The notes beneath the pieces are model-generated. The model saw nothing but the letters and a program-made list of their open reading frames with translations. It did no database searches and was not told the DNA's origin. The position numbers and the translations under genes were made by a program. A stretch of 64,000 bases of DNA from Streptomyces olivochromogenes (GTDB lineage Bacteria > Actinomycetota > Actinomycetes > Streptomycetales > Streptomycetaceae): the NCBI RefSeq assembly GCF_001514115.1, contig NZ_KQ948468.1:124001-188000 (forward strand). Direction: 5' to 3'. Of this stretch, positions 30,381-38,125 are shown in pieces. Position 1 is the first letter of the stretch. Each line of letters begins with the position of its first letter.

Positions 30381-31265
30381 CTACCGGTTGCCCAGGGACA
30401 CCAGCTTCTCGGGGTTGCGCACGATGTAGACGCACTGGATCCGGCCGTCCACGACATCCAGCTGGACGGCGCTGTCGGGCTTGCCGCCGGAGAGGACGAG
30501 GAGCGCGGCGCCTCCGTTGAGTTCCAGAGAGCGGTACGACACGTCGGGAACACCCTGCTGGGCGACGGCGTACAGGAAGCGGCCCACCTTGTCGGCGGTT
30601 TCGATGACCCGCAGCGGCGCCTTGGACAGTCCGCCGCTGTCGCCGATCAGGCGGACGTCCGGGGCCAGCAGGGACATGAGCGCCTCCAGGTCTCCTCCGT
30701 CCGCCGCCGCGAGGAACCGCTCGGTCAGGTCGCGGCGTTCGGCCGGGTCGACCTCGTAGCGCGGGCGTCGTTCCTCGACGTGCTTGCGTGCCCGTCCGGC
30801 GAGTTGGCGCACGGCGGGCTCACCCCGGTCGAGGACCGCGGCGATGTCCGCGTACGGGTAGCCGAACGCCTCTCTGAGGACGAACACCGCGCGTTCCAGG
30901 GGCGACAGGGACTCCAGGACGACGAGGACGGCGAGCGAGACGGAGTCGGCGAGCACGGCCCGCTCGGCGGTGTCGGGGGCGGTGTCCCCGAAGTCGGTGA
31001 GATACGGCTCGGGAAGCCACGGTCCCACGTACGCCTCGTTGCGCGACCGCACCTGGCGCAGCCGGTCGACGGCGAGCCGGGTGGCGATGCGCACCAGGTA
31101 GGCGCGTGGTTCGCGCACCTCGGTCCGGTCGGCGCCGGACCAGCGCAACCAGGCCTCCTGGACGACGTCCTCGGCGTCGGCCACCCGTCCCAGCATGCGG
31201 TAGGCGACGCCCATCAGGACGGGGCGGTGCTCTTCGAAGACCTCGGTCGCGGTGTCGATGGTCAC
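30381..31265 (-). CDS. ECF41-type RNA polymerase sigma factor with SnoaL-like C-terminal domain
   Basis: A 294-residue sigma factor (start GTG 31265; a GTG at 31286 would add seven residues). Sigma region 2 is FEEHRPVLMGVAYRMLGRVA and ADAEDVVQEAWLRW; region 4 is LEREVFVLREAFGYPYADIA-like (here LSPLERAVFVLREAFGY). The linker carries the ECF41 hallmark WLPEP (GPWLPEPYLTDFG). The C-terminal about 100 residues are a SnoaL-like domain ending IVRNPEKLVSL. In ECF41 proteins this extension acts as a fused regulator instead of a separate anti-sigma factor. No carboxymuconolactone/oxidoreductase partner gene, the usual ECF41 neighbour, is adjacent; an alpha/beta hydrolase is divergent. Confidence 0.92.
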   Translation of the reverse strand: MTIDTATEVFEEHRPVLMGVAYRMLGRVADAEDVVQEAWLRWSGADRTEVREPRAYLVRIATRLAVDRLRQVRSRNEAYVGPWLPEPYLTDFGDTAPDTAERAVLADSVSLAVLVVLESLSPLERAVFVLREAFGYPYADIAAVLDRGEPAVRQLAGRARKHVEERRPRYEVDPAERRDLTERFLAAADGGDLEALMSLLAPDVRLIGDSGGLSKAPLRVIETADKVGRFLYAVAQQGVPDVSYRSLELNGGAALLVLSGGKPDSAVQLDVVDGRIQCVYIVRNPEKLVSLGNR

Positions 31266-31364
31266 GACTCCATCCCATCCCGGCACATCCCGCCGTGTCC
31301 AGGCGGCGCCGGTGAACGCGTCGGTCTCGTGGCGACAGGGGGCTACCCGTCGGTAGTAGTTGCT

Positions 31365-31375
31365 GACAAGCTGTC
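31365..31375. promoter_or_regulatory. GACA-AGC-TGTC palindrome in the sigma/hydrolase divergent region
   Basis: An 11-bp inverted repeat lies 46 bp upstream of the hydrolase ATG in a slightly AT-richer stretch (GTAGTAGTTGCTGACAAGC). It is a possible operator; the regulator is unknown. Confidence 0.35.
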
Positions 31376-31420
31376 TACGAAGTTGGTTCGTCAGCGTGCC
31401 ACCAGACGAGGAGCAGCATC

Positions 31421-32251
31421 ATGTCCGCCACGGTCTCCTTCAGCATTCCCTCCGCGCACGGTCCGCGGACCGTGACCATGTCCTACGCGCGCGTGGGCAC
31501 CGGCGAACCGCTGCTCCTGCTGCACGGCATCGGCCACCACCGGCAGGCCTGGGACCCGGTCGTGCACATCCTGGCCGCCGAACGCGAGGTGATAGCCGTC
31601 GACCTGCCCGGGTTCGGCGAGTCCCCGGCGCTGCCCGACGGGCTCACGCACGACCTCGGGACGGTGGTGCCCACGCTCGGCGGCCTGTGCGAGGCGCTGG
31701 AGATCGAGCGTCCGCACGTGGCCGGCAACTCCCTGGGCGGCCTGCTGGCCCTGGAGTTGGGCCGCGAGAAGCTCGTACGGTCCGTCACCGCGATCTCGCC
31801 CGCCGGGTTCTGGTCGCCGGTCGAGCGGCGTTACGCCTTCGGTGTGCTGCTCGCGATGCGGCAGGGCGCACGGCGCCTGCCGCTCCCGGTGATCGAGCGG
31901 CTCTCCCGCTCGGCGGCCGGGCGGGCCGCCCTGACCAGCACCATCTACGCCCGGCCCGGCCGCCGTTCACCCGAGGCCGTGGTCGCCGAGACCCTCGCGC
32001 TGGCCCGTGCCGAGGGCTTCGCCGACACCCTCCGGGCCGGCACCGGCGTCCAGTTCACGGACGACATCCCGGGGCTGCCCGTCACCGTGGCCTGGGGCAC
32101 CCGGGACCGGCTGCTGGTACGCCGCCAGGGGATCCGGGCCAAGCACATCATTCCCCAGGCCCGGCTGGTGCGGCTGCCGGGCTGCGGTCACGTCCCGATG
32201 AACGACGACCCGGCGCTCGTCGCCCGTGTGATCCTCGACGGCAGCCGCTGA
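31421..32251 (+). CDS. Alpha/beta hydrolase
   Basis: A 276-residue hydrolase. The oxyanion motif is LLLLHGIGHH and the nucleophile elbow is VAGNSLGGLLAL (Ser about 103). Asp is in VAWGTRDRLLV, and the catalytic His is in LPGCGHVPMNDDP. GAGGAGC precedes the ATG. The family includes esterases, haloperoxidases and C-C hydrolases; the substrate is not evident. Its last 285 bp are overlapped on the opposite strand by the extended reading frame of the EamA gene. It is divergent from the ECF41 sigma gene, suggesting a possible regulon member. Confidence 0.88.
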   Translation: MSATVSFSIPSAHGPRTVTMSYARVGTGEPLLLLHGIGHHRQAWDPVVHILAAEREVIAVDLPGFGESPALPDGLTHDLGTVVPTLGGLCEALEIERPHVAGNSLGGLLALELGREKLVRSVTAISPAGFWSPVERRYAFGVLLAMRQGARRLPLPVIERLSRSAAGRAALTSTIYARPGRRSPEAVVAETLALARAEGFADTLRAGTGVQFTDDIPGLPVTVAWGTRDRLLVRRQGIRAKHIIPQARLVRLPGCGHVPMNDDPALVARVILDGSR

Positions 32252-33142
32252 CCGACGCCGGGTGAGGCGCCACGCGCCGGAGCCCAGGACGACGCCCGCG
32301 CCGACCAGGGCGCTGCCCGCGGCCTGCGCGGCGCCGTACGCGCCGGTGCCGACCAACGGCGCCGTGCAGGCCGCGGCGACGGGGATGAGCCCGGAGAAGA
32401 GCGTGGCGCGCTCCGCGCCGATGCGCTGCATGCCCATGTACCAGCACACGAAGCCGACGACCGTGACGACCGCCGCCTGCCACAACAGCGCGGCGGCCTC
32501 GGTGGTGTCCGGCGTCCGCAGCCACGCGCCGCCGGTGAGGCACGCGGTGAGGATCCCGGCCACCGCCGACTCGACCGCGGCGATCCCGCAGACGGTGGCC
32601 GACAGCAGCCGGGGTCCGAGCGGGCGCAGCACCGGTACGGCGAGCACCGCGAAGCCCACCTCGCCCGCGAGCGCGCACACCGAGTACGCGATCCCCGTGC
32701 CGTCGGTGCGGCCCCAGCCCTGGACCGTGAAGGCGCCCACCGCGACGAGTGACGCCCCGTACAGGACCGGACGTTGCGGCCGGCGACCTTCAAGAAGGGG
32801 GACGACAACGGCCACGACCACCGGGGCGCAACCCACGAAGACGCCAGGAACAGCCGGTTCCGCGGTGCGTTCAGCGGCGATCACGGCGAGGTTGAAGCCG
32901 ACCATGCCGACGGCCGCGAGCAGCGCGAGGCGCCCCCACCGGCGTACCGCGAGCCGCCGCAGCGGTGCCGTGCCACCCCGTGCGACCAGCGGCAGGAGCA
33001 ACACGCAGGCGAGACCGTAGCGAAGGAACTGACCGCCCGCGTACGGGTAGTGGCCCAGGACGCTGTTGGCGGTGAAGGAGCCTCCGACGAGGACGCACGC
33101 GAGGGCGGCGAGCAGCGATCCGCGGAGGGTGGTGGTGTTCAT
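31967..33142 (-). CDS. EamA/DMT-family exporter with run-on C-terminus
   Basis: A 391-residue frame. Residues 1-300 are a ten-helix EamA transporter in two repeats (LLAALACVLVGGSFTANSVL, YGLACVLLLPLVA, VGFNLAVIAAERTAEPAVPG, then LLSATVCGIAAVESAVAGIL, TVVGFVCWYMGMQRIGAERA, LVGAGVVLGSGAW). A normal member ends soon after this last helix. Here the frame continues about 90 residues as the antisense of the hydrolase gene (low-complexity His/Gly/Asp/Pro sequence), because no stop codon occurs near the usual end. The native stop has probably been lost. The ATG at 33142 faces the MocR regulator, a typical regulator-transporter pairing. Confidence 0.82.
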   Translation of the reverse strand: MNTTTLRGSLLAALACVLVGGSFTANSVLGHYPYAGGQFLRYGLACVLLLPLVARGGTAPLRRLAVRRWGRLALLAAVGMVGFNLAVIAAERTAEPAVPGVFVGCAPVVVAVVVPLLEGRRPQRPVLYGASLVAVGAFTVQGWGRTDGTGIAYSVCALAGEVGFAVLAVPVLRPLGPRLLSATVCGIAAVESAVAGILTACLTGGAWLRTPDTTEAAALLWQAAVVTVVGFVCWYMGMQRIGAERATLFSGLIPVAAACTAPLVGTGAYGAAQAAGSALVGAGVVLGSGAWRLTRRRSAAAVEDHTGDERRVVVHRDVTAARQPHQPGLGNDVLGPDPLAAYQQPVPGAPGHGDGQPRDVVRELDAGAGPEGVGEALGTGQREGLGDHGLG

Positions 33143-33166
33143 GACGGTGACGCTACGAAGGGCGGC

Positions 33167-33183
33167 GGTCCGGTTTAAGGTCC
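33167..33183. promoter_or_regulatory. GGTCC direct repeat between eamA and the MocR gene
   Basis: GGTCC occurs at 33167-33171 and 33179-33183 (period 12) around TTTAA. On the minus strand this reads AAAGTGGACC...GGACC, similar to MocR/PdxR operators that use spaced direct repeats starting AAGTGG. It lies in the 67-bp divergent promoter. Confidence 0.45.
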
Positions 33184-33189
33184 ACTTTC

Positions 33190-33258
33190 ATGACGCCATC
33201 GGGGACCACATGACGCCGTCGGGAGCCGCGGAGGAGATGACCCCGTCGGGGGCCGCGT
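33190..33258 (+). repeat. Triplicated ATGACSCCRTCGGG motif with an overlapping micro-ORF
   Basis: ATGACGCCATCGGG (33190), ATGACGCCGTCGGG (33210) and ATGACCCCGTCGGG (33237) are near-identical. The second and third are in frame and encode MTPSG twice. The first begins a seven-residue frame (MTPSGTT) whose TGA overlaps the second ATG as ATGA. The region therefore offers three start codons, one in a micro-ORF. Confidence 0.65.
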
Positions 33259-34637
33259 GGGAGCTGCTCGTGCCGGCCGCTTCGGCACCGGCACGCGCGC
33301 GTGGGCGCGCTCTGCAGGCCGCGCTGCGCGAGGCGGTGCGCACGGGGCGGCTCGCGCCGGGCACCCGGCTGCCGTCCAGCCGCGAGCTCGCCGCCGACCT
33401 CGGGGTGTCGCGGGGGCTGGTCACGGAGGCGTACGAGCAGTTGACCGCCGAGGGGTATCTGCGCAGCGACCGGGGCGCGGGGACCTGGGTCGGCGGCGCC
33501 GCACGGGCGGCCCACCCGCGCGCGCGTGACCTCGCACCGCGCCCCGCCGGGGCCCGCGCCGACTTCCTTCCCGGGACACCGGATCTGTCCCTGTTCCCGC
33601 GCGCCGCCTGGGCGGCCGCCCAGCGCGGGGTCCTCGCCGAACTGCCCCACCAAGCGCTCGGCTACCCGGATCCGCGCGGTCTGCCCCGGCTGCGCACCGC
33701 TCTCGCCGAACTGCTCGCCCGGCGCCGCGGCGTGGTCGCGGACCCCGAGCGCGTCATCGTGGTCTCCGGGGTCGCGCAGGCGACGACCCTGCTCGGATTC
33801 GTGCTCCACGCGCGCGGGGTGCGCGCGATCGGCGTCGAGGACCCCGGAAGCCCGGAGCACGGCACTCTCTACGCCTCGGCCGGCCTCGACGCCGTACCGC
33901 TGCCGCTGGACGGCGAAGGGCTGGCCACCGGGCCGCTGAAGGAGTCGGGCGTACGGGCGGTGGTGACCACGCCCGCCCACCAGTTCCCGTCGGGGATCGC
34001 CTACTCGGCGCGGCGCCGCACGGAACTCCTGGACTGGGCGCGCTCGGTGGACGGTCTGGTGGTCGAGGACGACTACGACGGGGACTTTCGCTACGACCGT
34101 GCTCCCGTGGGGGCGCTTCAAGGGCTCGATCCCGAGCGCGTCGCCTACACGGGGTCGGTCAGCAAGTCGCTCGCGCCCGGGCTGCGGCTCGGCTGGCTGC
34201 TCGTACCGGCGGCGCTCGCCGAGGAGGTCGTCGAGCGCAAGCGCACCATGGATCTGGGGAACCCCGTCGTGGACCAGGCGCTCCTGGCCCGCTTCGTGGA
34301 ACGGGGCGACTACGACCGGCAGTTGCGCCGCTGCCAGCGCGCCTACCGGGAACGGCGCGACACCCTCGTATCCGCCCTGGAAGAGCACTTTCCCGGTACC
34401 GAGGTGTCCGGGATCGCGGCGGGTCTGCATGTCATCGCCGCGCTGCCCGGGCGGTACGGGCCGCCGGAGTACTTCCTGGAGCGCACCGCGGCGGCGGGGG
34501 TGGCCGTACGTCCGCTGGCGGACTACGGGCGGGCGGTCGAACGCGCCGACGTACGGCTGGTGCTCGGTTACGCGCACCAGTCGCCCGCCCGGATCCGCGA
34601 CGGCGTACGCCTGATGGCGCAGGCTCTGCGCGCCTGA
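33210..34637 (+). CDS. MocR/PdxR-type regulator (GntR HTH fused to PLP aminotransferase domain)
   Basis: A 475-residue fusion. The GntR winged helix is at about 20-85 (LPSSRELAADLGVSRGLVTE, EAYEQLTAEGYL). The class I aminotransferase-like domain occupies about 110-470, with the PLP lysine at Lys319 in SVSKSLAPGLRLGW and the pyridine-binding Asp in VVEDDYDGDFRY. MocR regulators sense PLP or amino-acid adducts. Divergence from the EamA exporter suggests it controls that transporter. Starts at 33210 or 33237 are equally possible because the N-terminal MTPSG motif is repeated. Confidence 0.92.
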   Translation: MTPSGAAEEMTPSGAAWELLVPAASAPARARGRALQAALREAVRTGRLAPGTRLPSSRELAADLGVSRGLVTEAYEQLTAEGYLRSDRGAGTWVGGAARAAHPRARDLAPRPAGARADFLPGTPDLSLFPRAAWAAAQRGVLAELPHQALGYPDPRGLPRLRTALAELLARRRGVVADPERVIVVSGVAQATTLLGFVLHARGVRAIGVEDPGSPEHGTLYASAGLDAVPLPLDGEGLATGPLKESGVRAVVTTPAHQFPSGIAYSARRRTELLDWARSVDGLVVEDDYDGDFRYDRAPVGALQGLDPERVAYTGSVSKSLAPGLRLGWLLVPAALAEEVVERKRTMDLGNPVVDQALLARFVERGDYDRQLRRCQRAYRERRDTLVSALEEHFPGTEVSGIAAGLHVIAALPGRYGPPEYFLERTAAAGVAVRPLADYGRAVERADVRLVLGYAHQSPARIRDGVRLMAQALRA

Positions 34638-34734
34638 CCTCTGAGGGGCGGTCCGTGTGAGTGGGAAGCCGGAGCATCCGTGGGACGTGCGCGCTCGGAG
34701 GCGGACGTCGGTGCCCTTGCCGGCGGGGCCAGTT

Positions 34735-34756
34735 GTTCACTTGTGGTTTCCGTGCG
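34735..34756 (+). promoter_or_regulatory. PHO-box-like 11-bp direct repeat upstream of phoD
   Basis: GTTCACTTGTG and GTTTCCGTGCG lie head to tail. The Streptomyces PhoP box consists of 11-bp units with conserved GTTCACC. The first unit matches 6 of 7 positions and the second 4 of 7. The site is 74-95 bp upstream of the PhoD ATG, a suitable position for activation under phosphate limitation. Confidence 0.55.
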
Positions 34757-34829
34757 CGCTGCGGCGCACCCGTAGTTGTGGCTGAGCACACCGGCCGACT
34801 CCGTCGACTCCGTCCCTGGAGGCGCATTC

Positions 34830-36428
34830 ATGTCACACCGCCCGCACAGCCCTCTCCCCCTCCCCGGTCGCCGCGGCGTCCTGCGCGGATCCCTTGCCGC
34901 TTCCGCGGCCCTGGCCCTGCCCACCGCACTCGGCTCGGCCCCGGCGTTCGCGCTGTCCGGGCGGCCCAAGGCGGGATGGGGCGTCCAGGCCGGAGACGTG
35001 AGCGCGCACTCCGGCCTGGTGTGGGTCCGCTCGGACCGCCCCGCCCGGATGATCGTCGAGACGTCCGCGACCGAGTCGTTCCGCGACCCCCACAGATGGC
35101 ACGGTCCGCTGCTCGGCGCGGACTCCGACTTCACCGGTACGACGCGGCTGCGCGGACTGCCCTCCGGCGAGCAGATCCACTACCGCGTACTGCTGGCCGA
35201 CCCCGACGACCCGCGCCGTACGGGCGAGCCGGTGACCGGCACCTTCCGCACCGCGCCCGCGAAGCGGCGCCACGACGTCCGGTTCGTCTGGTCCGGTGAC
35301 CTGGCCGGTCAGGGCTGGGGCATCAACGAGTCCATCGGCGGCTACCGGATCTTCGACGCCATGGCGAAGGTGGACCCCGACTTCTTCCTGTGCAGTGGCG
35401 ACAACATCTACGCCGACGGCCCGATCTCCGCCACGGCGCCGCTTCCGGACGGCAGCCTGTACCGGAGCATCACCACCGAGGAGAAGTCGCACGTCGCGGT
35501 CACCCTGGCCGACTACCGGGGCAACTTCCGCTACAACCTGCTGGACTCGGCGCTGCGCCGGTTCAACGCCCGGGTTCCGAACATCGTCCAGTGGGACGAC
35601 CACGAGGTCCGCAACAACTGGTACCCGGGCGAGGTCATCGGGTCCGGCACCCCCTACCCGGCCGGCACGAAACTCGACGACCTGGCCGTCCGTGCCCGGC
35701 GGGCGTTCTCGGAGTACTTCCCGATCTCCAGCGTCAGCGGACGCCCGGACGGACGGATCTACCGGACCGTCCAGCACGGCCCGCTCCTGGACGTGTTCGT
35801 CCTGGACATGCGGACCTACCGGAACGCCAACTCGCCCGACGACCAGACCACCGACCCGCAGGGCATCCTCGGCCGCGAACAGCTGGAGTGGCTCAAGCGC
35901 GAGCTGAGCCGGTCGCGCGCGGTGTGGAAGGTCATCGCCGCCGACATGCCGCTCGGCCTGGTCGTGCCCGACCCGGTCGAGGGCAAGCCGAACATCGAGG
36001 CCGTCGCCCAGGGCGACCCGGGCGCGCCGCTCGGCCGCGAGCTGCAGATCGCCGAGCTGCTGCGGTTCATCAAGCACCGGCGGATCACCGGGACCGTATG
36101 GCTGACGGCCGACGTCCACCACACCTCGGCGCAGCACTACGACCCCTCGCGGGCCGCTTTCAAGGACTTCGAGCCGTTCTGGGAGTTCGTCTCCGGGCCG
36201 CTCAACGCGGGTGCCTTCCAGGCGAACGCCCTGGACGGCACCTTCGGCCCCGACCGGGTCTTCGTCAAGGCTCCCGCCACCGCCAATGTCTCGCCGGCGG
36301 ACGGTTACCAGTTCTTCGGCGAGGTCGACATCGACGGCGACAGCGGGGAGCTGACGGTGCGGCTGCGCGACCTGGACGGCACGGTGCTGTTCACACAGGC
36401 GTTGCAGCCGGGGCGTGTGGGTCAGTAA
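34830..36428 (+). CDS. phoD: Alkaline phosphatase D, Tat-exported
   Basis: PhoD is a secreted phosphodiesterase/phosphatase that scavenges organic phosphate. The 532-residue precursor has a twin-arginine signal (Arg14-Arg15, PGRRGVLRGS) and cleavage near residue 41 (PAFA). An N-terminal Fn3-like PhoD domain (FPQGVxSGD equivalent: GWGVQAGDVSAHSGLVWVR) precedes the metallophosphatase core. Metal-binding motifs are FLCSGDNIYADGP, QWDDHEVRNNW and TADVHHTSAQHY. The cofactors expected are Fe3+ and Ca2+, so Tat export of a folded enzyme fits. GGAGG lies 7 bp before the ATG. A PHO-box-like repeat is upstream and a terminator follows. Confidence 0.95.
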   Translation: MSHRPHSPLPLPGRRGVLRGSLAASAALALPTALGSAPAFALSGRPKAGWGVQAGDVSAHSGLVWVRSDRPARMIVETSATESFRDPHRWHGPLLGADSDFTGTTRLRGLPSGEQIHYRVLLADPDDPRRTGEPVTGTFRTAPAKRRHDVRFVWSGDLAGQGWGINESIGGYRIFDAMAKVDPDFFLCSGDNIYADGPISATAPLPDGSLYRSITTEEKSHVAVTLADYRGNFRYNLLDSALRRFNARVPNIVQWDDHEVRNNWYPGEVIGSGTPYPAGTKLDDLAVRARRAFSEYFPISSVSGRPDGRIYRTVQHGPLLDVFVLDMRTYRNANSPDDQTTDPQGILGREQLEWLKRELSRSRAVWKVIAADMPLGLVVPDPVEGKPNIEAVAQGDPGAPLGRELQIAELLRFIKHRRITGTVWLTADVHHTSAQHYDPSRAAFKDFEPFWEFVSGPLNAGAFQANALDGTFGPDRVFVKAPATANVSPADGYQFFGEVDIDGDSGELTVRLRDLDGTVLFTQALQPGRVGQ

Positions 36429-36460
36429 CGGCGCCCAACTCCCGTACCCTCGAAGGGTCG

Positions 36461-36495
36461 GGCCGCGCACCGGAGTCATCCCCCGGTGCGCGGCC
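36461..36495 (+). terminator. Intrinsic terminator after phoD
   Basis: GGCCGCGCACCGG, 9-nt loop, CCGGTGCGCGGCC: a perfect 13-bp stem 33 bp after the stop codon. Confidence 0.87.
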
Positions 36496-36640
36496 GCTCT
36501 TGTGACCAGGCACGTAAGCCAGGTGATCCGAGGTAGGCAAAACAAGGGCAAAAAGAACCGCAAAAAGGATAGAACGACACTTTACCGATCAGTCACAGAC
36601 CGTTCGTGATCACGCAACACCATTCCTTCACAGTGGTTGC
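36496..36640. other. AT-rich 145-bp intergenic stretch, probable promoter
   Basis: Between the phoD terminator and the next gene the sequence is unusually A-rich for this genome (AACAAGGGCAAAAAGAACC, CAAAAAGGATAGAACG). It contains no gene. TTTACCGATCAGTCACAGACC and the A-runs suggest a promoter or protein-bending site for the gene at 36641. Confidence 0.4.
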
Positions 36641-38077
36641 ATGACTCCAGACATGTCTGATGTGACCCGGGCGAAGCACGGACGCCCCGTCCACCACTGG
36701 CGACGCGACGTGGTCGAGCTCGCCGCGCTGTTCACTGCCGTCGCGGTCGCCGACGCCGTCGCCAATCTGATCGGACACGGCCCCGACGGCCCGGCCCTGC
36801 TGGTGATCTCGTCCGTGATCCTGGTGGCCACGGCCGGATTCCACACATGGTGGGCACGCCGCCACGGTCACGCGCCGCCCGCGGGCGATACCGGGGCCCG
36901 GACCCTCGCCGTGGGGCGAGCGGCCGGGCAGGCCGGCCGGGCCACGGCGGCGCCGGAGGCCGTCACGGGAGAGACCGTCCTGTGGCGGATGCGCACGACG
37001 GTGAAGGACGAGCCGGGTTCGCTGGCCGCGCTGTGCATGGCGCTGGCCCACCAGCGGGTCGACATCCTGAGCCTGCAGACGCACCCGCTCGCCGAGGGCA
37101 CGGTCGACGAGTTCCTGCTGCGCGCGCCCGTCGAACTGGACGCCTCCGAGATCACCCGCGCCCTCTCGCAGGCGGGCGGCACCGGGACCTGGATCGAACG
37201 GGCCGACGCCCACGACCTGGTGGACGCTCCGACGCGCGTCCTGGGGCTGGCCACCCGCACGGCTTTGGACGCCGCGGAACTTCCGCTCGCCCTCCGGCAG
37301 TTGCTCGGTAGGTGCACCATTCGTTCGCTGCCCGCCCGCTCCCCCGGGTCGGGTCGGGCGGAAGAGGGTGCGCCGGTCGAAGGAGTGCTGGAAGACACGG
37401 TGATGCGGTTGCGCGCACCGGAGGGTGGGGTGATCACGGTGGAACGGCCGTATCTGCCGTTCACGCCGACCGAGTTCGCTCGGGCGCGGGCGTTGGTGGA
37501 GCTGGACGCGCGGCTGGGTCCGCGCATCCCGCTCCACCAGGACATGCTGACACTGCCGGAGGGTCCCGCGATCACCGTGCGTCGCGCCGACGTCTCCGAT
37601 CTCGCCGCGGCGAAGGCGATGCACGAGCGCTGCTCCCCGCGCACGTTGAGCATGCGCTACCACGGGCCGGTCGGTGACGCGGACCGTTATCTGAACCACC
37701 TGCTCAGCCCGCGCTTCGGACGCACCCTCGCCGTGCAGACGGCCTCGGGACGCATCGTCGGGCTCGGCCATCTCCTCTGGGACGGCGACGAGACGGAGAT
37801 CGCGCTGCTCGTCGAGGACGACTGGCAGCGGCGCGGGATCGGCGCCGAGCTGGTCGGCCGGCTCGTGACGATGGCCGTCGAGGCGGGCTGCGCGAGCGTG
37901 TACGCCGTCACACAGGCCTCCAACACCGGCATGGTCGCCGCCATGCGCGGCCTGGACCTCCCCCTCGACTACCAGATCGAGGAGGGCACTCTCGTCATCA
38001 CGGCCCGCCTGGACGCCACACCGGTGACCTCCCGACTGCCGTACGACCAGGAGCAGACGCAGGGGCAGAAGCACTAG
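36641..38077 (+). CDS. Three-part protein: two TM helices, ACT-like domain and GNAT acetyltransferase domain
   Basis: A 478-residue protein with an unusual order. Residues about 24-70 contain two TM helices (VVELAALFTAVAVADAVANL; ALLVISSVILVATAGFHTWW). Residues about 115-190 resemble an ACT regulatory domain (VKDEPGSLAALCMALAHQRV, DILSLQTHPLAEGTVDEFLL). Residues about 310-460 are GNAT, with the acetyl-CoA loop VEDDWQRRGIGAELVGRLV. An amino-acid-sensing, membrane-anchored acetyltransferase is the natural inference, comparable to other ACT-GNAT or cNMP-GNAT lysine acetylases. Starts at 36641 or 36653 are possible; neither has a clear SD. Confidence 0.82.
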   Translation: MTPDMSDVTRAKHGRPVHHWRRDVVELAALFTAVAVADAVANLIGHGPDGPALLVISSVILVATAGFHTWWARRHGHAPPAGDTGARTLAVGRAAGQAGRATAAPEAVTGETVLWRMRTTVKDEPGSLAALCMALAHQRVDILSLQTHPLAEGTVDEFLLRAPVELDASEITRALSQAGGTGTWIERADAHDLVDAPTRVLGLATRTALDAAELPLALRQLLGRCTIRSLPARSPGSGRAEEGAPVEGVLEDTVMRLRAPEGGVITVERPYLPFTPTEFARARALVELDARLGPRIPLHQDMLTLPEGPAITVRRADVSDLAAAKAMHERCSPRTLSMRYHGPVGDADRYLNHLLSPRFGRTLAVQTASGRIVGLGHLLWDGDETEIALLVEDDWQRRGIGAELVGRLVTMAVEAGCASVYAVTQASNTGMVAAMRGLDLPLDYQIEEGTLVITARLDATPVTSRLPYDQEQTQGQKH

Positions 38078-38089
38078 GACGGACACCGG

Positions 38090-38118
38090 GAGGCCCCGGG
38101 CATGATGCCCGGGGCCTC
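38090..38118. terminator. Bidirectional terminator between convergent genes
   Basis: GAGGCCCCGGGCA, loop TGA, TGCCCGGGGCCTC: a perfect 13-bp stem with a 3-nt loop between the GNAT fusion and the trans-sulfuration gene. Confidence 0.9.
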
Positions 38119-38125
38119 TCCCTGG

